From the NCBI GenBank assembly GCA_012515495.1, contig JAAYYH010000039.1:1-7598 (forward strand): a stretch of DNA of 7,598 nt, given 5' to 3'. Position numbers and translations under genes: made by a program. Origin of the DNA: Coriobacteriaceae bacterium. Lineage in GTDB: Bacteria; Actinomycetota; Coriobacteriia; Coriobacteriales; UBA8131. Below, in pieces: positions 1 to 6,201 of this stretch. A model generated the notes under the pieces. It was not told the DNA's origin and ran no database searches. It worked only from the letters and a program-made list of their open reading frames with translations. Positions within the stretch are counted from its first letter, which is position 1; every line of letters begins with the position of its first letter.

Positions 1-1406
1 TCCGCACCTTCGCTGTTAATCACCTTGGGTGATACTCCAAAGAATGGAAGTGACGCAGACCCAGGCTTCATATCAATAGCACCAGGAATCGTTGTGATGA
101 GGATTCCCCCAGTCTCAGTCTGCCACCAGGTATCCACAATCGGACTTCTACGCTTACCGATAACCGTGTAGTACCAGAGCCAAGCTTTGGAGGTGATAGG
201 CTCTCCCACGGTCCCTAGGAGACGCAGGCTGCTTAAGTCCCTACCAAGCGGCCATTGGTCGCCCTCTTTCATCATGGCTCTGATGGTCGTTGGGGCCGTG
301 TAAAGGATGTTGACGCCATATTTCTCGACCACTTCCCAGAATCTGTCTGGTTCTGGGTAGCTGGGAACGCCTTCGAACATCAGGGCCGTGGCTCCGTTGG
401 AAAGAGGTCCGTAGACAAGATATGTGTGTCCGGTAATCCATCCCGCATCAGCCGTACACCAGTAGACATCATCTTCCTTGAGGTCGAACACATACTTGGT
501 TGTCATCGTGGCGTAGAGCAGATACCCACCACTGGTGTGGAGAATACCCTTGGGTTTTGCAGTGCTTCCGCTGGTGTAGAGGATGAAGAGCGGATCTTCG
601 GCATCCATGTGCTCAGGTTCGCAATCATATGAGGCGCGTTCCATCAGGTCTTCCCACCAGTAATCGCGATGATGGATCATCTCGGGCGATCTGTCCTTAA
701 TCCTGCGCACAACGACACACGATTCAACGTCAGGACACTCCTCTAAAGCCTCGTCGCAGATGGCTTTGGTTTTTAGCAGCTTGCCTGAACGAAGTCCGTA
801 ATTGGCAGTGAGAACGACCTTGGCTCCGGAATCCTGGATCCTGTCGCGTAGCGAATCCGCGCTCAAGCCACCAAAGACCACACAATGGATAGCGCCTATG
901 CGAGAGCACGCCAGCATACTGATGGCCAGTTCGGGGATCATCGGCATATAGATGACAACGCGATCACCCTTTTCAATACCAAGATGCTTGAGCATATTCG
1001 CTGCCTTGCTGACCTCTCTATGCAGCTGGGCATAGGTGATGGTTCTGGCATCTTCGTCCGGTTCACCCTGCCAGATAATCGCAGCTTTGTTGCGACGTGG
1101 TCCCCTGAGATGTCTGTCCAAGCAGTTGTAGGAGACATTGAGCTTGGCGCCCCTAAAGTAACGCACGTAAGGCTTGTCGGAGTAGAAGTCAAATTCCTCA
1201 ACAGCATCCCATTTCTGGAACCAATCCAGATATTTATCGGCCATTTCTGCCCAGAAGGATTCGGGATCCTCTATAGATCGGCGATACATCCTGTCGCGTT
1301 CGTGCCGACTCTTGATGTTCGCGTTGAAGCTGAATTCATCTGAAGGACTGAGGATACTCTCGTTCACCATCAGATTATCAATGTATGTCTCTGTCATTCT
1401 GCTCAT
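1..1406 (-). CDS. acs: Acetyl-CoA synthetase (AMP-forming), N-terminal 468 residues, cut by window edge
   Basis: Cytoplasmic enzyme that activates acetate with ATP to acetyl-AMP and then forms acetyl-CoA. The reading frame is open from the ATG at 1406 to the window edge. It shows the N-terminal Acs cap (residues about 25-90, with FWAEMADKYLDWF), the adenylate-forming P-loop YTSGSTAKPKG (277-287), the DAGWITGHTY block (320-329), GEPI (401-404) and WWQTETGG (427-434). The Trp of this last block restricts the acyl pocket to acetate in characterised Acs. The family is about 650 residues, so roughly 180 are missing, including the C-terminal domain with the regulatory, acetylatable lysine. The start is supported by AAAGGGG five bases upstream; a second in-frame ATG at 1397 is less well placed. 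The P-loop has Ala where Gly is commonest, which I regard as a tolerated variant. It lies 132 bases downstream of the solenoid gene on the same strand. Confidence 0.95.
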   Translation of the reverse strand, partial: MSRMTETYIDNLMVNESILSPSDEFSFNANIKSRHERDRMYRRSIEDPESFWAEMADKYLDWFQKWDAVEEFDFYSDKPYVRYFRGAKLNVSYNCLDRHLRGPRRNKAAIIWQGEPDEDARTITYAQLHREVSKAANMLKHLGIEKGDRVVIYMPMIPELAISMLACSRIGAIHCVVFGGLSADSLRDRIQDSGAKVVLTANYGLRSGKLLKTKAICDEALEECPDVESCVVVRRIKDRSPEMIHHRDYWWEDLMERASYDCEPEHMDAEDPLFILYTSGSTAKPKGILHTSGGYLLYATMTTKYVFDLKEDDVYWCTADAGWITGHTYLVYGPLSNGATALMFEGVPSYPEPDRFWEVVEKYGVNILYTAPTTIRAMMKEGDQWPLGRDLSSLRLLGTVGEPITSKAWLWYYTVIGKRRSPIVDTWWQTETGGILITTIPGAIDMKPGSASLPFFGVSPKVINSEGA

Positions 1407-1433
1407 GATTACCCCTTTCGGGTTTTCGTCGGT

Positions 1434-1477
1434 TCGGTAGCTGTCAATCCGGCTATTGTGGAGCGAGTCGCTACCGA
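1434..1477 (-). promoter_or_regulatory. acs leader: 8-bp inverted repeat and isolated TTGACA
   Basis: The 132-base gap upstream of acs contains a perfect inverted repeat, TCGGTAGC (1434-1441) and GCTACCGA (1470-1477), with 28 bases between the arms. A TTGACA hexamer is present on the minus strand at 1442-1447, but no convincing -10 box follows at the expected spacing. The repeat could be a leader hairpin or a factor-binding site. No T-tailed terminator for the upstream solenoid gene is visible here, so partial readthrough into acs remains possible. Confidence 0.25.
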
Positions 1478-1538
1478 GTCGGCCATTTTCGGGCTTGAAG
1501 TGATATCGATGTCTAGTGCATTCGTCGTTACTGGGCGG

Positions 1539-2480
1539 TTATTCCTGCGAGAAGACTATCGAGCAATTTGTGTAGGGGTTCGTCCAGGTCAGGGCATCAA
1601 AACTGTCCTGGAGGTCAGTGCGAGCCTTGTACAGCCTCTTGATGGCACTGTCTAAGGGATTGCATACTCGCCATCCTCGGGCTTCGTTGAATGATTCGAA
1701 CAGCGCCTGGACCGTGGCATCAGTACTCTGCGATATCCAGTCAACATCTGCCTGTTCAGCTAGCTCAATCACAGCTGTGACGGTGGTACTGTTGCTCATC
1801 AATCCCAGGAGCGGAGTCACTATATGAGCGGAAAAACCCTCTGACGGAGCGAGCTCCTTGAGGCGCAGAAGAGCGCAGTGTCTAATGCAGGACATATTGT
1901 TGCGAAGGGCGACATCAGCAACCAGCTCGCTATCTGTGAGTTTCGCAATCGCTGCGCGTCTAACCCAGGAGCTGGCATCGCGCAAAGCAATCAGAGCCAA
2001 TTCATTTTGGTTCTTCAATCCAACGATCGCAGCCTTTCTTGCCTCAGGATCGCTGTTCTGCTGAGCAATCTTTAAAAGAAAGCCCTGATCGTCCAATCGC
2101 CTGATCGCGGCGACTCGGCACTCACCGTAGGCATGTTGCTGAGCTATACGGTATAACATCTGCTGGTCATTGATCCTGTTGATTGCCAGGAAACAGAAGT
2201 ACCGATCGTCAAAGATGTGTTCGGCAACTTGCAGCAGACTTGAGTCGTCGGCAAGCTTCTCAATGGCAGCCTTGCAGATCTCTTGATCTGTTTCGCTGCG
2301 TGCCACCCGTACCAGTAGACTAGGGTTCTTAAGACTACCAATAGCTGCTCGCCGAGCGTCATCATACGGGCTCTGCGTACAAACCTCATACAAGAGCGAC
2401 TGACTCGTCTGAGACGCCGAATCGATGTCTTTCAAGCAGGTCATTGTCCTCTTGTGGTTCATGTTCTTCCATCTGGTCAT
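1539..2480 (-). CDS. HEAT/LRV-like alpha-solenoid repeat protein, function unknown
   Basis: Predicted 313-residue soluble protein with no signal peptide or membrane segment. Residues 28-210 are seven tandem repeats of 26 residues (one of 27). Their pattern is about xLLxxIAxxxxxxxARxAAIxxLxDQ; examples are GFLLKIAQQNSDPEARKAAI and the following NELALIALRDASSWVRRAAI. The phasing of LL, A and RxAAI..L is strict, as in HEAT-like or leucine-rich-variant solenoids that act as protein-binding scaffolds. Repeat 3 (DDRYFCFLAINRI) has lost the usual Arg. The last 100 residues do not repeat and I do not recognise them. The start at 2480 is chosen because AAAGGGGGG lies six bases upstream. The in-frame ATG at 2498 overlaps that ribosome site and would add only six residues. 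No partner or catalytic role can be inferred from neighbours. Confidence 0.8.
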   Translation of the reverse strand: MTRWKNMNHKRTMTCLKDIDSASQTSQSLLYEVCTQSPYDDARRAAIGSLKNPSLLVRVARSETDQEICKAAIEKLADDSSLLQVAEHIFDDRYFCFLAINRINDQQMLYRIAQQHAYGECRVAAIRRLDDQGFLLKIAQQNSDPEARKAAIVGLKNQNELALIALRDASSWVRRAAIAKLTDSELVADVALRNNMSCIRHCALLRLKELAPSEGFSAHIVTPLLGLMSNSTTVTAVIELAEQADVDWISQSTDATVQALFESFNEARGWRVCNPLDSAIKRLYKARTDLQDSFDALTWTNPYTNCSIVFSQE

Positions 2481-2536
2481 GATGGTCCCCCCTTTCATTT
2501 TGGGAGAAGTCCGGTAAAGCCTTTCATGACTTCAGA

Positions 2537-2567
2537 ATAATCAGGCTTGTAATTGTTACAATGTCAA
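2537..2567 (-). promoter_or_regulatory. Candidate promoter of the solenoid gene
   Basis: On the minus strand a perfect TTGACA -35 box (2562-2567) is followed 19 bases later by GATTAT (2537-2542, four of six matches to TATAAT). The spacing is longer than ideal. Transcription would start near 2530, giving a leader of about 50 bases before the ATG at 2480. The surrounding 2500-2680 region is clearly AT-rich compared with the flanking genes, as expected for a promoter. Confidence 0.5.
2547..2561. promoter_or_regulatory. 15-bp dyad, candidate operator inside the promoter spacer
   Basis: TTGTAA-TTG-TTACAA is a perfect 6-3-6 inverted repeat. It abuts the TTGACA box and lies wholly between the proposed -35 and -10 boxes of the solenoid gene, a classic repressor position. 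The half-site TTGTAAT occurs twice more nearby, at 2583-2589 and 2646-2652. The regulator is not identifiable from this window. Confidence 0.4.
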
Positions 2568-2604
2568 CTTTTTATTTTTACGTTGTAATATGCGGTAGAA
2601 ATCA

Positions 2605-2640
2605 TAGGGTAACTGGCAAATTTTGCCATAAAGAACCCTA
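2605..2640. repeat. Nested inverted repeat in the HAD-solenoid intergenic region
   Basis: An outer repeat, TAGGGT (2605-2610) with ACCCTA (2635-2640), encloses a nearly concentric inner repeat, TGGCAAA (2614-2620) with TTTGCCA (2622-2628). It lies just downstream of the HAD gene and upstream of the solenoid promoter. There is no T-run after it on either strand, so it does not look like a standard intrinsic terminator. It may be a protein-binding site or a weak RNA hairpin at the end of the HAD transcript. Confidence 0.4.
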
Positions 2641-2678
2641 AAAGATTGTAATGAATATAAGGTTAGTGACGTCAGTAA

Positions 2679-3719
2679 TCAGCCTAACTCTTTTGCCAAT
2701 AAAAGAGCTCGAGCAAATTCCACCCATCCGTCAGCCGTCTCATTCTTAGTGCTGAAGGTGGGTCGCTTTAGTTCGCTCCAGCTTTGAAAACAGTCAGCGA
2801 CTTGATCTTGTCTGCTCGACATCAGGGGATCACTGGCCTTTGTTAGGTTATCCGATTCGATGCGCCGCGCAGATATGGCCGAGATAACCGACTGGTTCTT
2901 CAGCGCGTTTTGGACGACGACCAGGCTACCTGTGTGCTCTCCCATCAAAACGTCGCTCACTGCGTCTCCGATTGCTAAGGTCTGTTCAGGTTCAAGCTTG
3001 CGCCTAGCGATATCGGCGGCGACAGCGCTGGATTTAGATGTTCCGCGAGGAACCAGATGATAAGCGTGTATCTCGTCAACACCCACCAGAGTGTGGACTT
3101 TAGGATGGATAATGCCATTGTCCAGCAGTTCTAAAGGTAAGATCTCCTGAGAAAGCAAAGCTTTCGCCGTCGCCATGTCCACCGAGCCTCGCAACATCTG
3201 CGTGACCTCACGGGAATCACCGTAAGGTCGATGGTGTTCCAGTTTGTTGGGGAAAGCCTCAAAAAGACGATCGATTGCGCCGCTCTTCGAGATAACCTCA
3301 TAGGGTGTCAGGTCATCGGGTATCTCTCCTGGAGCCAAACCCTCGCATAACACCACTTCAGACCAATGGCCTAAGGCATAGGAGATCTCTGCGTCCGCGC
3401 CGAAGCCGATCTGCAACACAGTACCCATCTCGCCTATGAAGCTGTTAAGATCCAATAGGCGGAGTATCTCTGTTGCCTGGATCCTGTTCCTGCCCGTTAC
3501 CAAGATGACTTCGACACCCGCGACCTTCAGCGCGGTTAAGGCCTGTGCCAGCATCGAGGAGGGTTTGCCTGAGTGAGTGGTGAGTAGGCGGCCCCCAGGA
3601 GCCAGAAGAGTGCCATCGAGATCGGTGTATACGTGCGTAACGCGCGAGAGAATCGGTGTCGCAGCCGGTGATCCAACCGGTAACAGACGAAGCTCGTTTA
3701 TGTCATTGAAGTCTTCCAT
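2679..3719 (-). CDS. HAD-superfamily (type IIB-like) phosphatase
   Basis: Predicted 346-residue cytoplasmic phosphohydrolase. All four HAD motifs are visible. Motif I is DLDGTLL (Asp33 nucleophile, Asp35 acid/base), motif II is VILVTGR (Thr75), motif III is PRGTSKSSA (Lys229) and motif IV is AIGDAVSD (Asp252 and Asp256 for magnesium). The cap sits between motifs II and III, as in Cof-type, sucrose-phosphate and mannosyl-3-phosphoglycerate phosphatases, so a phosphosugar substrate is plausible but unproven. About 70 residues follow motif IV, including GWVEFARALL, and their role is unknown. The start at 3719 has GGGGAGAAG upstream at good spacing. A longer reading to 3836 would run through the divergent promoter and into the neighbouring gene, so I rejected it. 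It is divergent from the radical SAM gene, which hints at joint control but not at a shared pathway. Confidence 0.85.
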   Translation of the reverse strand: MEDFNDINELRLLPVGSPAATPILSRVTHVYTDLDGTLLAPGGRLLTTHSGKPSSMLAQALTALKVAGVEVILVTGRNRIQATEILRLLDLNSFIGEMGTVLQIGFGADAEISYALGHWSEVVLCEGLAPGEIPDDLTPYEVISKSGAIDRLFEAFPNKLEHHRPYGDSREVTQMLRGSVDMATAKALLSQEILPLELLDNGIIHPKVHTLVGVDEIHAYHLVPRGTSKSSAVAADIARRKLEPEQTLAIGDAVSDVLMGEHTGSLVVVQNALKNQSVISAISARRIESDNLTKASDPLMSSRQDQVADCFQSWSELKRPTFSTKNETADGWVEFARALLLAKELG

Positions 3720-3761
3720 GCTGCTTCTCCCCGGCATTCCGATACGATTCATGTGCAACAA

Positions 3762-3771
3762 CAGTATACTG
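3762..3771. promoter_or_regulatory. Palindromic shared -10 box of the divergent HAD / radical SAM promoters
   Basis: CAGTATACTG is a perfect 10-bp palindrome, so the same DNA offers TATACT (five of six matches to TATAAT) on both strands: 3765-3770 plus and 3763-3768 minus. The plus box ends seven bases before the ATG at 3778, so transcription would start at or next to that codon. The minus box predicts a leader of about 37 bases carrying the HAD ribosome site. No good -35 box is seen for either direction. Confidence 0.45.
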
Positions 3772-3777
3772 ATTTCC

Positions 3778-5079
3778 ATGATTTCAGAACGCATACAATC
3801 CTTCATGGTCAGAACTCTGAACCAAAGATATCTCAACCTGAAGCCAGCGGATGAGAAACGTCTGCCTGTACCAAAACCAGGACAAGACTATATGTTGTAT
3901 ATCCATATCCCTTTCTGCGAGCGGCTTTGTCCCTATTGCTCATTCAATCGCTTTCCCTTCAAGGAGCAGCGAGCGCTGGACTATTTTGCCAGTCTCCGAC
4001 AGGAAATGGAGATGCTCCATGATCTTGGTTATCACTTTGAGTCGCTGTATGTAGGTGGCGGTACTCCTACTGTCATGATCGATGAACTCTGTGGGATCAT
4101 CGACTATTCGCGCGATATCTTTGGGATTGGCGAGGTCTCGACCGAAACAAACCCCAACCATCTGATACCAGAATACTTGGACAAGATCCAAGGTCGGGTT
4201 CAGCGCTTGAGCGTGGGAGTCCAGAGTTTCGATGATAGTCTGCTCCGGCAGATGGACCGCTATGACAAGTACGGTTCGGCGACAGAGATACTCTCCCGTA
4301 TCCAAAACATCAATGGAATGTTCGCCAATCTCAATGTGGATATGATATTCAACTTCCCCAGTCAGACCGAAGCTATGCTAGAGCATGACCTTGAATGCAT
4401 CCTGGCCAGTGGCGCAAATCAAACCACGTTCTATCCATTAATGGCTTCGCCCTCTGTTGAGCGGTCCTTGGCTAGAACAGTAGGGCAAGTTGATTATAGT
4501 CGTGAAGCCAGATACTATCAGATCATCAGCGAGACTTTGACAGGTGGAGACAATCCTGCCTTCTCACATGGCAGTGCCTGGACTTTCAATAAAAGCATAG
4601 CTGCGATGATTGATGAGTATATAGTCGATTATGAGGAGTATCCTGCTATCGGTTCCGGGGGATTCTCGTATTTGGACGGCTCTCTCTATGTGAACACATT
4701 CTCGTTAAGGGAATATAACGAGAAGATCGCCAAAGGCTGCATGAGCATCATGGGCAAGACAACGTTCTCAAAGCGTGATCGCATGCGCTATCGCTTCATG
4801 ATGGAGCTCTTCGGGCTCAAGTTGGATAAGAAACGCTGGCAGCGAGATTTTGGCTGTAGCGTTCAAGTTGGGGTCCCTGGCGAATATGCCTTCTTCAGGT
4901 TGGTAGGCGCCATCGCTTCAGAGAATGATGAGGAGATAACGCTCACTGCCAAGGGTCGATATCTGATGGTCGCTTTGATGCGACAGTTCTTCATTGGCGT
5001 TAACGGCGTACGGGATCAGGCTCGAAGTGCATTGCCAGCCGATGAGCGCGAGCTGCTCTTTGGAGAGTGCTCGGCCTGA
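3778..5079 (+). CDS. Radical SAM protein of the coproporphyrinogen III oxidase (HemN/HemW) family
   Basis: Predicted 433-residue cytoplasmic iron-sulfur enzyme. The cluster motif CERLCPYC (Cys47, Cys51, Cys54) is CxxxCxxC followed by SF. Further family motifs are the GGGTPT SAM-binding loop (93-98), STETNP (121-126) and VGVQSF (146-151). A C-terminal HemN-like domain includes SKRDRMRYRFMMELFGL. HemN proper has a fourth cysteine right after the third; here Ser-Phe follows, closer to HemW-type haem chaperones or HutW-like haem-utilisation proteins. Oxidase activity should therefore not be assumed. The start is uncertain: ATG codons at 3751, 3778 and 3805 share the frame and none has a clear ribosome site. 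I prefer 3778 because a TATACT box ends seven bases before it, the pattern of a leaderless mRNA. An upstream extension to 3577 would overlap the HAD coding region and is unlikely. No other haem-pathway gene is in view. Confidence 0.85.
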   Translation: MISERIQSFMVRTLNQRYLNLKPADEKRLPVPKPGQDYMLYIHIPFCERLCPYCSFNRFPFKEQRALDYFASLRQEMEMLHDLGYHFESLYVGGGTPTVMIDELCGIIDYSRDIFGIGEVSTETNPNHLIPEYLDKIQGRVQRLSVGVQSFDDSLLRQMDRYDKYGSATEILSRIQNINGMFANLNVDMIFNFPSQTEAMLEHDLECILASGANQTTFYPLMASPSVERSLARTVGQVDYSREARYYQIISETLTGGDNPAFSHGSAWTFNKSIAAMIDEYIVDYEEYPAIGSGGFSYLDGSLYVNTFSLREYNEKIAKGCMSIMGKTTFSKRDRMRYRFMMELFGLKLDKKRWQRDFGCSVQVGVPGEYAFFRLVGAIASENDEEITLTAKGRYLMVALMRQFFIGVNGVRDQARSALPADERELLFGECSA

Positions 5080-5104
5080 GGCAAATAATCTGAAGCCGTC
5101 ACCA

Positions 5105-5142
5105 GCCGCCTGCCCTTGCGGCAAGCAGCAAGGGCAGGCGGC
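5105..5142. terminator. 14-bp GC-rich hairpin between convergent genes
   Basis: The arms 5105-5118 (GCCGCCTGCCCTTG) and 5129-5142 are perfectly complementary over 14 bp around a 10-base loop. The hairpin sits in the 124-base gap between the convergent radical SAM and ribU genes, where a bidirectional terminator is expected. Neither side has a proper T-run. A 12-bp direct repeat, GCGGCAAGCAGC (5118-5129 and 5138-5149), overlaps loop and stem, which is unusual for a simple terminator. Confidence 0.6.
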
Positions 5143-5203
5143 AAGCAGCTTATCCAATCTGGTTTGGCTCATAGGACTGCCCTATAAGCCTCTGGTTCAT
5201 CAG

Positions 5204-5800
5204 CTATCTCAAGAAGCTCGCCAAACTCTTCTGAACCAAGAAGGATAAAACACTATTGATTAGAGCCTTGAGAATATTGAAGGGCAACAGTATGGGGATA
5301 ATCCATGATATCACTTCTTCAACAGGGATGCCGGCATAGATCGGTGTCACGACCAGATTCATCAGGATTGCTGCAGCTACCATCGTGACACAGCTGATGA
5401 CCAGTCCGATGACGAGGCTGATAGTGGTCTTTTTGTATCGATAGAGCAATGAGGCCGGCAGCACATACGCCATAACGATGACCATATTCATGACTCCACC
5501 CCAGATGTTACCGTCAAAAGAGTGGATGGCCGCCGTCAACACGCCAACCAGGCAACCGGAAGCAGGGCCATAGGCAAAAGCCATGATCATTGCCGGTACC
5601 GCCGAAGCATCGTATTTGAGGAAATCAGTTCCAGGGATCAATGGGAATTCGATGAAACTCAGTATCACACCAATTGCAATGAACAACGCCATCGTAACCA
5701 GCTGACGAGTAGACCAATGTCCCTTACGGCCAGATACAATGCGAGTGCCACTGTTTGCGGTAGTGACCTCGGCCTTCTCCTCGCGGTTCTTATCTAACAT
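5204..5800 (-). CDS. ribU: ECF transporter S component, riboflavin-specific (RibU)
   Basis: Predicted 198-residue integral membrane protein that binds riboflavin for an energy-coupling-factor transporter. The shared EcfA/A'/T module is not in this window. After a hydrophilic N-terminal tail of about 32 residues come hydrophobic segments near 36-52, 66-92, 103-120, 127-153 and 164-190. The block LKYDASAVPAM (61-71) followed by YGPASGCLVG matches the conserved RibU ligand region, and LLPFNILKALINSVLSFLV is the conserved last helix. Length is normal for the family. The start at 5800 has AAGGGAG just upstream. The frame stays open upstream to 6103, but that stretch is the riboswitch. Control by an FMN riboswitch independently supports the flavin assignment. 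It is convergent with the radical SAM gene and divergent from purE. Confidence 0.93.
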   Translation of the reverse strand: MLDKNREEKAEVTTANSGTRIVSGRKGHWSTRQLVTMALFIAIGVILSFIEFPLIPGTDFLKYDASAVPAMIMAFAYGPASGCLVGVLTAAIHSFDGNIWGGVMNMVIVMAYVLPASLLYRYKKTTISLVIGLVISCVTMVAAAILMNLVVTPIYAGIPVEEVISWIIPILLPFNILKALINSVLSFLVQKSLASFLR

Positions 5801-5845
5801 CTTGCTCCCTTCTCGGTACAGAATCCTGCACCTGCCTCGGGCGGG

Positions 5846-5877
5846 CAATAAAAATGCCCGCAAATCAATCTGCGGGC
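5846..5877 (-). terminator. Intrinsic terminator of the FMN riboswitch expression platform
   Basis: Read on the minus strand, GCCCGCA (5871-5877) pairs with TGCGGGC (5856-5862) around an 8-base loop, followed at once by ATTTTTATT. It lies between the aptamer and the ribU start. FMN binding would therefore be expected to stop transcription before ribU. The downstream arm can also pair with TGCCCGC at 5841-5847 on the same strand, giving a competing hairpin. Confidence 0.85.
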
Positions 5878-5931
5878 TTGAGCTGCCATCATTGCAAAGA
5901 AACCAGCATAGGCTATTGCACGGGTGGCGCA

Positions 5932-6058
5932 CTGTTCTCTCATCCGGACTGTAACCGTCGGTCCTGGAGTCACACCAGGTCAACCAGAAATATGGCTCGC
6001 GGAACTTGTGGCTTACGCCCATCACCGCCGGTGAGGAATCACACCTCGCCCTGAACAG
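5932..6058 (-). promoter_or_regulatory. FMN riboswitch (RFN element) controlling ribU
   Basis: The minus strand carries the hallmark RFN blocks. These are AGGGCGAGGTG near the 5' end, then ACCGGCGGTGATGGG, then CCGACGGTTACAGTCCGGAT (5943-5962) just before GAGAGAACAG. The closing P1 helix is CTGTTC (6053-6058) with GAACAG (5932-5937), six perfect pairs. The whole aptamer is about 127 bases, a typical size. It senses flavin mononucleotide and is followed by a T-tailed hairpin, so high FMN should shut off riboflavin uptake. The identification is strong because both conserved cores and P1 are present in order. Confidence 0.95.
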
Positions 6059-6071
6059 ATATTGTGTCATC

Positions 6072-6100
6072 AGTATAACCAAGCCCAGACCAACAGGCAA
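6072..6100 (-). promoter_or_regulatory. Promoter of the riboswitch-ribU transcript
   Basis: TTGCCT (6095-6100) and TATACT (6072-6077) are separated by exactly 17 bases on the minus strand. The predicted transcription start, near 6065, falls seven bases before the first base of the FMN aptamer. This geometry makes the assignment convincing although the -35 box matches only four of six consensus bases. Confidence 0.7.
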
Positions 6101-6107
6101 CAAGCGG

Positions 6108-6113
6108 TATAAT
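6108..6113 (+). promoter_or_regulatory. -10 box (TATAAT) for purE
   Basis: A perfect TATAAT lies 88 bases before the purE start codon, predicting a leader of about 80 bases. The region 17 bases upstream (6085-6090) is not a good -35 box. It lies only a few bases from the -35 box of the divergent ribU promoter, so the two polymerases could compete. The leader contains an 11-codon ATG reading frame (6180-6215) overlapping the purE ribosome site; no strong ribosome site supports it. Confidence 0.55.
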
Positions 6114-6201
6114 CGCTGTTGGCAGACAGAAGCCTAGTCGCTAAAGCCGAAGATCTCTAAACAGGATTACGTTCATATCATGGGCAAGATAGGAGAGCAT
6201 C

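Noticed and set aside
280..286. Gly-to-Ala change in the Acs P-loop (residue numbers given; TSGSTAKPKG) as an inactivating mutation
   Set aside because: Ala at this position is, as far as I recall, found in other acyl-adenylating enzymes. All other Acs motifs are intact, so inactivation is not supported.
885..1343. 152-residue plus-strand reading frame opposite acs
   Set aside because: It is the antisense of well-conserved Acs coding sequence, has no ribosome site and shows no recognisable protein motif.
2605..2640. Intrinsic terminator of the HAD gene
   Set aside because: The stem is AT-rich with internal mismatched spacers, and no T-run follows on the minus strand.
3577..3777. N-terminal extension of the radical SAM protein
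   Set aside because: It runs through the divergent promoter and into the HAD gene's first codons, reads as Arg/Ser-rich antisense, and precedes the natural family N-terminus.
3720..3836. 39-residue N-terminal extension of the HAD phosphatase
   Set aside because: It overlaps the divergent promoter and the radical SAM start. A good ribosome site supports the start at 3719 instead.
5105..5149. CRISPR-like repeat
   Set aside because: There are only two copies of a 12-bp direct repeat, with no regular spacers and no cas genes in the window.
5801..6103. 101-residue N-terminal extension of RibU
   Set aside because: The region is the FMN riboswitch, terminator and leader, and a ribosome site precedes the ATG at 5800.
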